Below are positions 31,641 through 43,636 of a stretch of DNA of 64,000 bases, in pieces. A program made the translations under genes and the position numbers. Below the pieces are notes generated by a model. It saw only the letters and a program-made list of their open reading frames with translations, ran no database searches and was not told the DNA's origin. The stretch comes from Knufia peltigerae (Eukaryota; Ascomycota; Eurotiomycetes; Chaetothyriales; Trichomeriaceae). Within the stretch, counting starts at the first letter, position 1. Each line of letters starts with the position of its first letter. The stretch covers positions 1 through 64,000 of the forward strand of contig JAPDRN010000155.1 in NCBI GenBank assembly GCA_030247855.1. Direction: 5' to 3'.

Positions 31641-33685
31641 TCAGTTGTAGGTTTGCTTCATAGCAGCGAGCATACTCGCTTCCTTGCTGCTTTCTAATGC
31701 TTCGATCTGCGGAATCCTGCCTTCTCGCTCGGCCTGTTCCATCGCAGCCGGATCTTCAACATTAACGCCAGCGACTTCTGCTTCGATCTGGCGAATTGGA
31801 CCTTTGAACCATTTGTGTGCCCCTAAACATCACTCAGAATCAGAAGACTGTAATGTGTACGATACAGGGAACGATAGAATGAAATATTTCAAAGAGGAAG
31901 AAACTCACAAAGGAACCAACTCGCAAGGCACCAGACACCAATAATGCCAACCGCCACAGGCGTATAGTTGAGAGTCTGACTATCCACCGGGTTGAGCTCA
32001 GGAAGGCAAAAAATAACGGTGATGAAGCTGATCCAGCCACAAGCAATCATGGCAACAGGCCGCGAGAACCATTTCAAGTTGAAAGGTCCATGAATGAAGC
32101 CTTGAGGGTTGATCATGCCGATCAGAATCGGAAGGCCATAAGAAAGGTATAGCCCGATGGTGGCGATCGAAGTGGCAGCTGAAAATGCCACCGAGGAGCC
32201 GACACTGGGAATGGCGAGTAGAAATGCGAGGAACGCAGCGAGCCAAATCGTGCGGATGGGGCTCCTGAAGCGGGCATCGACGTTGTGGAAGAAATGTGGG
32301 ATACCACCGTCTCGAGCGAAACTGAACATCATTCGCGAATTTGAAGTAAGACTGAACAACCCGCAGTGCCAGACACAGATAATGACGAGGGTAAAGAGAA
32401 CGATTGCCCCTGTTTCCCCAAAAACATCAACTAGAATCTGAAGCACCGGCTGACCATATTCCGACCCAATGGTTTGATCGAAGTCCTGAATGCTGAAGAG
32501 GAGACAGAGGATGAGAAACCATCCGAAAAGTGCAGAGCAGCCGATACTCATTAGCACGCCCAATGGAGCTGACCAAGACGCATTTTGAGTCTCTTCTGAG
32601 AGATGAGCACTGAAAACCGTTAGCCTTCCGTGATGAATAGGGCAGGAAACATTATCTACCTCGCATCGAAACCAGTGATGGTGTATCTGTACCGGTCAGC
32701 CTGGAATTCACATACTGTATTGCTTGCAATTCACAACTTACTGTGACATCAAGATGCCGATACAAGCAACATATGCTGGCGAAGCTCTCACCGACCAGCC
32801 TGGGTCACCCGTACCATCATAAAACTTTTGAAAGACGAAAGACGCGGATTGATGATGAGGAGCTTTGGCGACAACAGCAACGGCAAAGGAGAAGATGCCG
32901 AGGGAATGTAAGGTGATTGAAGTATTGTTCAGGTAACGCAGGATATGCACGCCGAAGGAGTTTACGAGGCCGTGAGAGCAGAGAAGAGCGGCGTATATGC
33001 CCAACGTCTTGCCCGCGGATGGTTCGTAGCCATGGATTGTTGCAAGTGTCGAGATCAGCCCAGCACCACCAAATGTAATGCCCGTTGTCACTGCGACCTG
33101 TCCCAAAAGATTGAACCAGCCTGTTCCTCAACATCAGAAAACACCGTCCAGGATTGCAGTCGAAGAGTATCATACCAGTCACCCAGGAGGCGAAAGGAGC
33201 CCATTTTTTGGGGGCCAGAATTGCTGCCCAGAAATATGGACCTCCAGCCGACGGAATAGCACTAACAATCTCTGCCATTCCGAGACCGACAAACATGGTG
33301 AAGAAGCTGACGACGAGCCTACACGATACGAATCGATCAGCAAACGAATTTCTGGTGACAAATCGGTGCACGACAGCCGCCCAAACCATTCCCGCCTAAC
33401 CCTCTCACTTCTGAATCGACTCAAGGGAGGTGGTTGGATGCGGCGAGCGGGGATGATAATGACCTACCATCCTGATGCCATGACAGCTGGACCTCCCGTG
33501 GTCAGACCATACTGAAAAAGCGTAGTGATACCCGTAATGACCGAGATAATGCTGAAAGAGACGCCAAAATTGTGAATGAGTGACCAATCACGCTTCAATT
33601 CCTGCTTGTATCCCAATTCTCGCAATCTACCCTCATCTCTGGACATGCTGCGAGCCGCAGTGCCCGTAGCCTCGGTGTCGGCCAT
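31641..33685 (-). CDS. Amino acid/GABA/choline permease (APC superfamily)
   Basis: Six exons (33468-33685, 33176-33318, 32742-33120, 32660-32686, 31909-32609, 31641-31822) give 549 residues and twelve predicted membrane spans. All five introns are GT-AG and the phases agree; exon 4 is only 27 bases. The family (fungal amino-acid/choline transporter group, e.g. GABA permease and Hnm1) imports amines and amino acids with protons. Motifs: SFSIISVITGITTLFQYGL with the helix 1 Gly-rich break, GPYFWAAILAPKKWAPFASW, YTITGFDASAHLSEET spanning exons 3-5, and SRMMFSFARDGGIP. The cytoplasmic tail is acidic. No regulator is adjacent except the zinc cluster gene 755 bases downstream of its stop codon. Confidence 0.93.
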
Positions 33686-34942
33686 GATGAGAGGGGTCGG
33701 TCGCTGTTGACTGTTATCGGACGCTGGGTATGTATGTAACAGGTTTGTCCCACTTATCGCATACAGAATGCGGGGCGGCGACCGAGGCTTGACAATCCTT
33801 GGAAAAGGCTTGTGATGCCCACAAGCTTTCGAGAAGATCGAGGATGATCTCTCTTGACGGCATCGAGGCGACAGCTTCCATCTTATAGCTCATCACATGG
33901 TACGTAGCTAACCCCTCATGGTCTGGGCAAGGCAACGATCGCTGATAGCCGGGTGATAACGAAGTTGCAAGGACTAATGAGGCCCGAGATAAAGAAAACG
34001 AATCCCAGTCAAGCGCCGAGCGAGCGTTTCCTGGTCTGGATTGTGGAAGCGAAGTGCTAGACGAGTTTGGGCGTATTGCAACCAACAACCGGACCCCATA
34101 TCGTCCGAGGCAACCATTGTGTTTGGCCAGGTGGTCTCCCATATCTTTCAAAGCGAAAGCTCACGTCGGTGACACATGGCTCTTCATGTTCGGCACTACC
34201 ATTTTGTCGCGTGGTGGCGCCACGATTTGGAGATCAGAAGTCGAAGCTGACGGAGATCGGAGATTAATAAAACAATTTCATCCAGTGCAGAGTGTATCCA
34301 ATTACGTGGCAAGCTGGCAGCCTCTGTGGCACACAGATCCGAAAACCCTTACGCGATTGCCCCCCTGCTACGTAACCAACATTGCAGTCATACACCCACT
34401 TACTCAGTACATCGTCTCGTCGTCTTGAGAGTTGAGGCAACAGGCGATCAACGCACAAGCGGACCTCAAAGAGATCGTCAACACTCCTGGGGGCGCGTTC
34501 GGTGGCCAACGGTCACTGTGCCTGATCTGATCTGATCTGATCCATGCCCTGACACCGGATCAAGATCCAACCCGAGCTCGTCGTGTCCGAACATTCCTGA
34601 GCGAACTTGAACTAGTACGAGGCCGTCATCTCCGTAAAGAGCCTTGTAGATATCTATATTTTTTTGGGCCAAGAGATTGCAAGCAGACGATATTTTGGCA
34701 CCTGTTTCTCGTAAAGGGTTCTGTGTTTTGTCGACTCAATCCATACGCATCTAGATTGGCATCGTTTGATGAGCAGTTCTTCTTCGCATGAAGTTGTGTC
34801 GGTAGAGTGACTTAAGCTTGCTCGCTAATCCTTTGCGGGCGGGAATGCTTGGCTGCTTCTGGCTCTTCCCTCTGATCGCAGCTCGTCAGTGACTCGGTTC
34901 AGCATGAATTCTGATCCTTGTTCAATTGATTGTCTGTTGGGC
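33686..34942. other. Intergenic
   Basis: About 1.26 kb. A 124-codon frame at 34054 has only a GTG start and no similarity I know. It also contains four copies of CTGAT at 34522-34542. No gene called. Confidence 0.55.
34522..34542. repeat. CTGAT pentamer repeat
   Basis: Four perfect copies plus one base in noncoding DNA. Confidence 0.9.
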
Positions 34943-36277
34943 TCAATATGGATCCCACTCGAGTCTGCGCTCCAGCAAGTATGACTCGACCGGAACTCCC
35001 CGCCAGACCTTCTGGCCGTCAACAGTATTGTAGAACTCTGGCTCAAAACTAACCATGGACCATCCATGAATCAACCTTCGCCAATAACATACTTCCGCAG
35101 CAGGGGTCAAATATTGCTCACGAAACAACTGCATGCTGTTTGAAGCGATCCCTTCGGCAATCTCGCTGTGGTTTTCGAGCCAGGAAATCTTGTCCTCTAA
35201 ATCTGAATAGTCGCGTTGAACCTCAACAAAGTTTTGCTGCGGTCCATTTGACCTCATCAGAGGATGATAATGTTGAATCCAGTCCATCTTGTGGGCGATG
35301 ACAACCGATTTACAGCTCTGAAGGTACTTGAGTCGCCCGGAGTAGGAGTTTCCTTCGGTGTGCGCCAAGTATTTATACTGGCAGTGCTCGGGCATGGATT
35401 TGAGATCGTTGGCCATCGAGTCCTTCTCCCTCCACGTCAGAGCCTTGACATCCGCCCAGGGCTTGCCAGCAGTAGTCTGGAGAAGTTGCTCTCGCAGTTT
35501 CAGACCCATCACGGCCCCTCGCCAAAACAGCTTGGGCACTTTAGTTGACCATGACCAGACTTCTTCAAGCGCAGCAGCTTTCATTTGAACTTCTGGTAAA
35601 GTCCCAACTTTTGTCTCGGGCCAAGACCAATGTCCGAAATCAGGGATCAACCAGATCTTTTTGTCTTCATCGCGGCGTGCATAACTCCAAAGAGGTACCA
35701 AGGGGACGCGATCGTCTGTGTTGAAGGCGAATTCAATGTTTGGGAGAGTTTCAGGTGAAGACAGAATGGCTCGATGTAGTGCCTGGAGGGTTGCGAGGCC
35801 TCGAGAATAGATTTGACCCTTTGTTTCGATGACATAGAGCTATACATGTTATAAATCTCGGCCCAAACCAATCTTGTGCTTTCAGCACGATCGAAGAGAT
35901 GTGATGCATACCTGTTGATCGAAGATCATTGCACGAACATAGCCATTCTGTTTCGGGATCTCGTCAAGCTCCGCAACAGTGACATGCGATGCGCTCCTGT
36001 GCTTCACAGGTCGATCCACCTCTTCAAACAGGCCGGGGAAAGCTTGGTCGCATTGCTGCGTATTTAACATCAGGTTTGCTGCATCTCTCTGATAAATCCA
36101 TGTTCCGTTGAAGTGTCCCTTTTGGAACAGCGCAGCGGCTCCAGACTGGATTCGAAGATGTGATGTGTGATGATTTGTTGACCACCACACAAAAAGGCTC
36201 AATGATATCAGCCCACAGACGATGAGCGTGGCGGCTCGCTGGTTCAGCATAACGCCTCGTTCGCTGAACATGGCCAT
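34943..36277 (-). CDS. GT90 (CAP10-like) glycosyltransferase, type II membrane protein
   Basis: Two exons (35912-36277, 34943-35839) give 420 residues from the ATG at 36275-36277; the phase-0 intron is GT-AG. CAP10 in Cryptococcus is needed for capsule formation, and animal relatives (POGLUT/KDELC) transfer O-glucose or O-xylose to proteins. A single signal-anchor helix lies at residues 16-32, then a luminal stem, then the catalytic domain: LVPLWSYARRDEDKKIWLIPDFG, KVPKLFWRGAVMGLKLR (the W-R-G motif of GT90), YKYLAHTEGNSYSGRLKYLQSCKSVVI (donor-binding region) and WIQHYHPLM. All core motifs are present, so it is probably an active Golgi enzyme. The acceptor is unknown. Confidence 0.92.
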
Positions 36278-37199
36278 AGAACGGCCTCACTACGGATGAG
36301 ATGCTTGGAAACATCTTTGGTGCGAATTGCGCAAAATCTTGGACAGAAGTACACAGAGAACCACTGTAGAGAAAACGTCACCCACTCACTTGGCAGTTTC
36401 CACAACTTCAATGCTCGATCCATCAGGTTACTATATCCGAGACACCTGGAGCCGTTCTTCCCGTGTTATGCCGCAGCATAATCTGTCAAAGAATAGGCAA
36501 TCTCTTCCATTATAGGACATTGCATGTTCGGACCCAGCTATACTTGGATCCCGCCCTGATTGGCGGGTCTGGTGCCCGGAAAGGGGTTGAAAAATAGATG
36601 AAAACGAAAATGTTGACCTCAAAAGAACCATCCACGGATCTTAAAGCTTAAAGTTCCCCTTTGCGGGAGCGAAGTTTATTCAAGTGCAAAGTACGAAAAG
36701 AGATCTTACCTGGAGCATTATACAGTCTACCAACTGTCATCTTTATGACACGCATGTCCGGGCTCCTGAGGCATGGACTGTGTCTTGTTCCTGAAGTAGA
36801 GGTGCCATAGTATGTCCGGGTTGTTGCCCGCCTAAGCCATTCGAGCCTCGTCAGCATCCGGGGATTCGTAATCGTATTCGTATCCCACATAGGCAAGTCA
36901 GCCGGTACTTGTCTGCCTTGGCTCAAGCGACCAATTGTTTTGTAGTGTGATTTCCCCGTAAAATGAGGCGGACCTGCGACAAGGTGAACTTGATCTGGCC
37001 ATCTGTTTGACTCCATCCATAGTCTTCACCATCACATTCTCTCTACCATCTGCGACGTTATCCAGGACCCCTTCACCCGTCTCTAATTGTGGGAGGCCAC
37101 GCCATCTCTGCCCTTGGTAGGATTGTTCTCCACGGCGCGCCTCACATTCTGGGATCACCACACCCTTGGACCAGTCGTCTGGTCTGATCGAAGCCAACC
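36278..37199. other. Intergenic, divergent promoters
   Basis: Separates GT90 and the RNA-binding protein gene, which are divergent. No supported gene. Confidence 0.6.
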
Positions 37200-38676
37200 A
37201 TGGCGGACGTCTCCTCTACGCGGCTCTATCTGGGCAACCTTCCACGAAATAGTATGCTCACCTTCATTCACTGATTTCATTTGGTCTCCCCAGACAATGC
37301 GGCACCATGGAAGCTCTGCCTGTTGCGCGCAGGCGCACCCGGATAACACCAGTCGCTGATTACCTATCCAGTCACAAAACAAGACATCGAGGATCACTTT
37401 GGAACTCATGGCGCTGGCTCCATCAAAGAGATCAAACTCATGAATGGCTTTGGTTTCATTGAATATGAAGACGCCATGGATGCCCGTGATGTCGTGCCAG
37501 GTACAGCTTACACCTCTTATGCTCTGAATCTCCAGCTAACTTTGTCATAGCTTTCCGTACGAGCCATCCTACCTCTTTTACCTCTCCTTTTCTTCTGCAA
37601 TGTACCCTGACAAGAACATAGACGGAACCGAATTCAAGGGCGAACGCCTCACTGTCCAATTTGCACGTGGCCCTCGTCGCAAGGACGACTTTTCTGGTCC
37701 ACCAGACCGAAACATCCCTCGACCACGACGCACCATCTATCGCATGCAGATCACGGGCTTGCAACCAGATACCAGTTGGCAGGTTAGATACCCCAATATG
37801 TCCATCTCCAGGCTCTTCTCTTTTGGATCGAAAGCTACCAAGGATTGGTGATCTCATGTTCCCGCCGCATAATTTTCACAGAGATCATGTTTCCATCCAC
37901 GGAGTTAGGCATTTGGTGAAACGCACCTGCGTTGCATCTCCCAGGCACCAGCCTTATGAAACTCATTCTCGCTTGCTCCATGAATATCCTCTTACTGTTG
38001 TACAGGACCTAAAGGACTTCGCCAGGAGCTCGGGCCAACTGGATGTCGTTTACTCCGAAACTGGTCGCGAACGCGATGGCAAAGGGTAAATCTAGTGCAT
38101 TTGGAAGGTTCAAATACATGCTTATCATTGTCTAGTTTTGTCGAATTCGAGACCCAGGCCGACCTCAAAACTGCTGTCGAGAAGTTAGATGGACAAACCT
38201 TCAAAGGTGCGGTGGTTCATTGTACAGCTGATGTAAGTTCTCCCCGGATTGCCAAATGACATTAGCTAACACATTTGCAGATCCAGGACGAACGTCCCGA
38301 CCCTCGAAGCTATCGTCAAAGATCTCCTCCGCGAGGTCGATATCCCATGGATGATTACTATGACCGACGTGGTCCTCCTCCTCGCGGTTGGAGCCCTCGT
38401 GGGTATCGCGAACGTTCTCCAGGACGTCGACCACCCGTGGATGACTTTTACGACCGTGGCTACGGTAGACGTACCCCTCCGAGAGACTACCCACCACCAC
38501 GACGATATGACCTGGATCCATATGATGCTCCGCGAGGACCTCCTCCACCACCAGCTCGAGGCTATGGTGATCCTTATGGACGGAACGGAGAACCATACCC
38601 TCCTCGACCACGCAGCCCACCCCGCGGCGGCTATGGCTACGGCGGCTACGGTGGCTATGATGACCGACGCTACTAG
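37200..38676 (+). CDS. Npl3/SR-like RNA-binding protein, two RRM domains
   Basis: Seven exons (37200-37251, 37372-37500, 37551-37556, 37622-37782, 38006-38085, 38136-38232, 38281-38676) give 306 residues. The protein should shuttle with mRNA and act in splicing and export. RRM1 begins RLYLGNLPRNITKQDIEDHFG and ends GFGFIEYEDAMDARDVVPAFHG and ERLTVQFARG; RRM2 begins YRMQITGLQPDTSWQDLKDFA and has FVEFETQADLKTAVEKLDG. The SWQDLKD motif marks a pseudo-RRM of the Npl3/SRSF1 type. The tail is rich in Arg, Ser, Pro, Gly and Tyr (RSPPRG, GYGGYGGYDD), typical of SR proteins. Exon 3 codes for just six bases (CTTTCC) and is flanked by two introns that each have a branch site (CTAAC, CTGAC). Confidence 0.92.
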
Positions 38677-39545
38677 TGATAGAAGGACTCCGTCTGTGTT
38701 GTCCGTGGCAAGTATGGACTCGTATGTGGCAACAACTTTCCGACCTGACAAGTCCACCTGATCTTTGTTTGCCATGGGGATTTCTCTATGTCAATCACCT
38801 TGGGCGACTCTCGCAGTATCTTCTTTGGGCTATGTCGGCTTTTTTCGAGTCTTGATTACGGGATTCTCCTACCTCGAGGAATTGGTTCGGCTCGGCTTGT
38901 GGTCGCTTTCTGTCTATGTAAAGCAATTTTTAAGGGCCTTGGAATCGGTAATGCTCCTCGAACGTACACACGCTGATGAACTGGAATGGAAAATGCACAA
39001 ATGTTGACAAATCTGGATGCCTTGAATGTGACTTGAGCTTGGATCGGGATCTTTCCACGCATTGCTGGCCACCGAGACTTCTCGTTCTCTTGGAACGGAC
39101 CATGGCTCCTCCTCATATACCCACCTTCCATGACACACCCAGCTCTTTCCTAAAGCAACGATTCCTTCTCTCTTAATTCAGGTCTTCTTTCTGAGGATTC
39201 GCTGCACGTCTTGACGTCGACGATCTAGCTCACATCGCGTTCTAACCTGTAGACATGGTGTGCCCACTTCCCTCCCTTTTCTACACCTGGCTGGATTCAA
39301 TGTCGCAGCTATCATCTGCGGGCGAGCACTTCCTCGTAGTGCCTTGCAGAAACTGCAGCGATCTGTCGCATGGGTCGACCGCCATTCTATGCATGTGCTG
39401 CTTTTTAGCCTCACTAAACTCCAAGGTAGGTCGTTGATAATGAGGGTAAGGGCGTCCCTCAGATACTTCGTAATGTCGTTTGCGTAGGTTAGGTATAGTA
39501 GGTAGCAATACAATTGGTCAGCGCTCTGGCAAAACGTGGTCTTTC
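38677..39545. other. Intergenic, convergent 3' ends
   Basis: Several short frames, none supported. No gene called. Confidence 0.6.
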
Positions 39546-40751
39546 TCAACCTCTTCTGCCAAAGAGCTTCTTTCTAAAACTCTGGCCTTTGCTCATCTCT
39601 TTTGATTTCGTTTCCTGGCCTCCTTCTTTCTGTTTGCCCTTGGTGTCGGGTTTAGATGTCTGTTCTGCCACATTCGTCGGCCGGACAGGAAGCGCCGTGA
39701 GCCCCGAGGGTTGCTGCTGGTGTGAAACCCGCGGCGAGGTGGCGGACAGAGGAAGAGGCAGGGGCGGTGGATAGGCATCGGACGCCCCAGCCGAAGGGGC
39801 TGTCCTCGGCCGCGCGGGACTGCCCGTCGAACCTGTGAGCGGTCTCAGCTGTTGAGAGGAGCCGCGCGAATGAGGCTGTCCCTGTCCTTGTTTGCGGCGC
39901 GGCGACGGTGCCGTCTTCGGGTCGGCGCCTCTCTCGTCGTCTGCGAGCTCCTGGCCTTGGTCGTCGTCATCGTCGTAGTCGTGCTCTTCGTCTCCATCGT
40001 CGTCGTAGTCTTCATCTTCGTCATCTTCATCGAACGCACGCTCCGGGTCGCCATTGTACACCACCCACCAACCGATCTTCTCGTTGGGCGCAATCTTGTC
40101 ACGTAGGTCCGCGAGCGCTTCCCACGCCTTGTTCGTCAGGCCGGGACCGGCGGCGATGACGTCCTCCACGTTCAGACTCAGGTCCGTCTCTTCGGGGCCC
40201 GGCTTCTTGCCGCCAGAGTGTTGTGTGTTGGCGCGGGATCTGTGCGGAGACGACGACGTGGTGGCAGACTGACTGTTATTGTTACCGCTTCCTGACTCTT
40301 TTTCTCCTCTTGCGGTAGACGTGTCCGTATTCTGTCCTTGCGTTGTCGCGACCGACGGGTGCGTCGTCGGCGTCAGGTTCGAGGTCGTGGAGACCAGAGG
40401 TGCCGCGTTGCTGCCGCCGCCGTTGCTGCTCCCAGGTGTCCGACCGGCGATCGTGACCACCTTGTCGCCGACGTAAGCGTAGGGCTGGCTCACCGAGTTC
40501 GGTCCGTCCACGTCGTCCGGGTTGTATTGTTCTATGAACTCGAGGTTGCGACCGCCGGGTCCCCCGCCCACCAGCTCCTTCATGATGTCCGGGTACAACC
40601 TGTGGAACGAGTCCAGGATGTCGGCACGCGAGTTCTCGTTTTGGATGTACTCCACGCTCGTGTTGTCGAGGTTGTTCACGATGGCGTGGACTCGGATGCC
40701 TGAGAAGCCTTCACGCGGCCAGCGGAAGCCGTGGACTAGGTAGACTGGCAT
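39546..40751 (-). CDS. Conserved fungal protein of unknown function, acidic
   Basis: Single exon, 401 residues, start ATG at 40749-40751. The first 90 residues (MPVYLVHGFRWPREGFSGIR, and NLEFIEQYNPDD) look like a conserved fungal domain that I know only as hypothetical; the region EKIGWWVVYNGDPERAFDE near residue 240 belongs to the same family. A mid-protein linker is rich in Thr, Ser and Asn. A highly acidic stretch at about 245-275 is nearly all Asp and Glu. The tail is Pro/Arg/Lys-rich. I see no enzyme motif. It may be a scaffold or regulatory protein. Confidence 0.8.
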   Translation of the reverse strand: MPVYLVHGFRWPREGFSGIRVHAIVNNLDNTSVEYIQNENSRADILDSFHRLYPDIMKELVGGGPGGRNLEFIEQYNPDDVDGPNSVSQPYAYVGDKVVTIAGRTPGSSNGGGSNAAPLVSTTSNLTPTTHPSVATTQGQNTDTSTARGEKESGSGNNNSQSATTSSSPHRSRANTQHSGGKKPGPEETDLSLNVEDVIAAGPGLTNKAWEALADLRDKIAPNEKIGWWVVYNGDPERAFDEDDEDEDYDDDGDEEHDYDDDDDQGQELADDERGADPKTAPSPRRKQGQGQPHSRGSSQQLRPLTGSTGSPARPRTAPSAGASDAYPPPLPLPLSATSPRVSHQQQPSGLTALPVRPTNVAEQTSKPDTKGKQKEGGQETKSKEMSKGQSFRKKLFGRRG

Positions 40752-42311
40752 TTCCGTGTGCTTCTGTGCCTTTTTGCTTGTTTTGCGAGCTCAGCTCCCG
40801 GCACGTTGACACGGATCAGAGAATCGAGAGGAGAGGAGAGCAGAGGTATATAGACGTAGAGAGCCTGGATAGACTGGGTAGAGACTGCGCCGATTCCGTC
40901 GACTGTGAAAGTCCGGAGGTGAGGTATACACTGTAGACTTGCGGAGAGCGAGGCGCAAGGTATATGGGAGTAGGCAGGGCTGAACTACCTGTAGATACTA
41001 TCGTCGTTGTCTAACGTATTTTGTCGCGGTACTCGTATGGATCGTGAGTCCAGCAGTAAGGGTGAGTGAGGACCAGCAACAACAAACATGATCGATGGCA
41101 GTTGTGTGCGGTTTGTTTTTGCAACGCTTTGAGGAGAGCGCAGCTGCAGCTTGACGAAGTGTGTCGGATGCTCTCTGCGCCTAGCGTCAGTCAGTCGCGT
41201 CGACCGCTTCTTTATCCGCTATAAGGGCAAGAAAAACATTGGGTCGCACGGATCTGGGATTTCTGTGCGACAGGGGACAAAAGGTACAGATACTTTGAAC
41301 CTTTGTACGAGTTGCGAAGCATAGGTATATACAACCAGGCCGGGGATCTAATATGTACAATATCCGTAGGTACATGTCCAGGTGCCCCGCCGGTGGAAAC
41401 ATTAGCAGGGAAGTAGCCGAAGCTGGGGTGGACCGGGCCAGGGGATCTCACTAAGAGAACCCCTACCTACCTATCTATAGGCATATCTTCCCTGGTCCAT
41501 CTGTTGTATCACTCTCTGGGTAGGTACGTAATTTACGCTTGTCCAGGCGGCTGTTTACTGTCCGAGTGACTCGTATAGTGTACCAACCAAAGCGAGATGC
41601 AAGGAATGTCAGCCTTGCAAAACCCACGCGGCACAGGAGCATGCGTCTGCCCACCAGCTGAGAAATTCGGGCACCTTATTTCCTACGGATGGATATGGTA
41701 TCTATCTCCAAAGAGAGAGATCGTGGGTCAAAACTCTTTATACATTCGAAACTGCTGAGGCGAGAAGTTTTTGATACGAGGACTTCTCTTGCGCTGTCAG
41801 ACAGCATGTTGTGCGCATCTTCCATCCGAACGAAGCAGTAGCTAGGGTGTTGTTCTATACCCTTGATGACATGCTGGTTGTAGATTCTGGCAATTGAAGT
41901 ACTTGCGTCATCGGACTGCTAGTTTCGCACGGCGAGCTGTGCAGGATATCCTCCCATCAATGCAAAATACAGGGAGTGCTTCTCGTATTCGGACCTAATG
42001 CACGAGCCCGGACGGATAGACCCTCTCAACATCGGTGACCTCTCTCTTTCCATTCAATGGTATGAATGGCAATATCGAGGCCGATCAAATGTTCCAGCTT
42101 GTAGGATCTCGACTTGGAGTAGATGATCGTGATGCTGCCGTGGACCAACTTGGCTGGAAGACTAGCGTTTGGGCCAGCCTGTTTTGGCCTTTAGCCCATA
42201 TTGAAGAGTATAGCAAGGCAATAATCACAGTGGCCTCCTAGGTGCTTCGTGGCGATCTCTCCTGTCAAAAGCCCGGATTGAGTGCCAGAAAATCGACACC
42301 GTAGATGACAT
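40752..42311. other. Long intergenic stretch
   Basis: 1.56 kb with no supported gene. It holds purine-rich runs near 40820-40850 in the promoter of the acidic protein gene and the 3' region of DPH5. Minus-strand frames near 41187-41451 are too short to call. Confidence 0.55.
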
Positions 42312-43230
42312 TTATTGCCTTTCGTGGTATTTCTTCCAGCTGGCATCAAACGTTTGCTCGTTGATGGCGAACAATCTGATGTAGTCTCTTTCGAGTTCAT
42401 GTGCCCTTTTACCCAGCAGCACAACACTGTGCAGAGGAGGGCCAAGTTCAATACCAGACAGTTCTTTCAATGTTCCACAGGCGAACTTCTGGTCATCTGC
42501 ACCAACACGAGCGCAACCAATAGCAAGGCTGTCTTCGTCGTACACCTTTTCGCCCTTCTCGGCTTCGATCTCTAGCATCTGTTGAGCACACTGCGACACA
42601 GTCATGTACCGTGGTGGCTCGTATATTTTTCTTCCTCTTGCCATATTTTCTAATGATTGTTCCTTGACCTTGATGTCCAGTAGTAGTAGCGTATGTAGCC
42701 CTATCGAGGCGTTTTCTCGCAGCCGATCATAAAAACTAGCAGGTCTCCAGTTGTCGGTAAAGAACACCATGGATACTGTCTGACCAAAATTGTACAGTTG
42801 CAGTCCCGTAGCGCCAACCGCATTCAAGATAGAGGCATTCGGGATCGACTTGGTTGGAACCGCAAGCTCTTTGGCTCGGAGGACGATATCAGTATGAGTA
42901 GTAGCACCAAATGGGTCGCCGACGACAAGGAATGCTATGTCAGATTTGTCTGCGCCGGAGAGGATTTCATCGCTAGACGATTCAACCATCTCACGATCTG
43001 CAACAATGACGGGTCTACCGTAGAATGACTCCTACCTTCACTGTCAGATACCAGCCTCGTCAGCTTCGTTCGCGGCATGGGTCTTTACAACGTACAAGTT
43101 TTTCTTTGCCAACATGGAGAATGCTCGTGTAGGCTTCGAGATACACACGTTCTGCGCGCTTCACGACCTCCAGGCCTTTGACTGTGATGTCTGTTTCATC
43201 GGCCAGGCCGAGCCCTACCAGGTACAACAT
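42312..43230 (-). CDS. DPH5: Diphthine methyl ester synthase (Dph5)
   Basis: Two exons (43096-43230, 42312-43031) with a 64-base intron give 284 residues from the ATG at 43228-43230. The enzyme uses S-adenosylmethionine to tetramethylate the intermediate on eEF2 His, forming diphthine methyl ester on the way to diphthamide. It matches the family throughout: MLYLVGLGLADETDITVKGLEVV, YLEAYTSIL, ESFYGRPVIVADREMVE, LVVGDPFGATTHTDIVLRA (SAM site), ASILNAVGATGLQLYNFGQTVSMVFF and LLLLDIKVKEQS. It is close to full length (yeast 300 residues). It diverges from SPT3 over 406 bases. Confidence 0.97.
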
Positions 43231-43636
43231 AGTGGCTTGGACACAAGGTAGTCTACTCCGTAGTCGTGTCAGTAATTGCAGATCGAGCCCACCATTTGGC
43301 CAGGAACTAAATGCTAGATATCTAGACTTTCGTTCGGAAAAATGAATTGCGGGGAGAAAATCCGCATGGAAGAACTTCGGGTCCGTCGTGGTGGAATTTG
43401 GCAACGGCAGTCAGAGCGTTGACCAGCAAGACGAAGTTATCGCCATTACGCACCTTCCTCGAATTTCATCACCACCACATTCGTTACCATCGATTTGAAT
43501 CAACAAGTACATTTGTTCATTGTCTGGAGCGACGGAGCGGCGTTTGTCGCGAGGATACCTCTAAGATTCGCTTTCCCATCTCCCCGGATCGTATCGAGAA
43601 TTCCGAGGTTGTCGGGGGTTGTGGTCAGGAGTCAAG
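43231..43636. promoter_or_regulatory. Bidirectional promoter DPH5/SPT3
   Basis: 406 bases separate the two start codons. One TACTCCGTA 9-mer sits at 43254-43262, 24 bases upstream of the DPH5 ATG, in its probable leader. Confidence 0.6.

Noticed and set aside
34054..34428. 124-residue frame upstream of the GT90 gene
   Set aside because: Begins at GTG, no known similarity, and no ATG early in the frame.
37501..37621. One single intron instead of two around the 6-base exon
   Set aside because: It keeps the frame but loses the expected AFH residues and leaves an unused internal branch site and acceptor. Kept as the alternative in the finding.
38266..38775. Antisense frame of 169 residues over the RNA-binding protein tail
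   Set aside because: The Arg/Gly/Pro-rich repeats of the plus-strand tail leave other frames open; no independent evidence.
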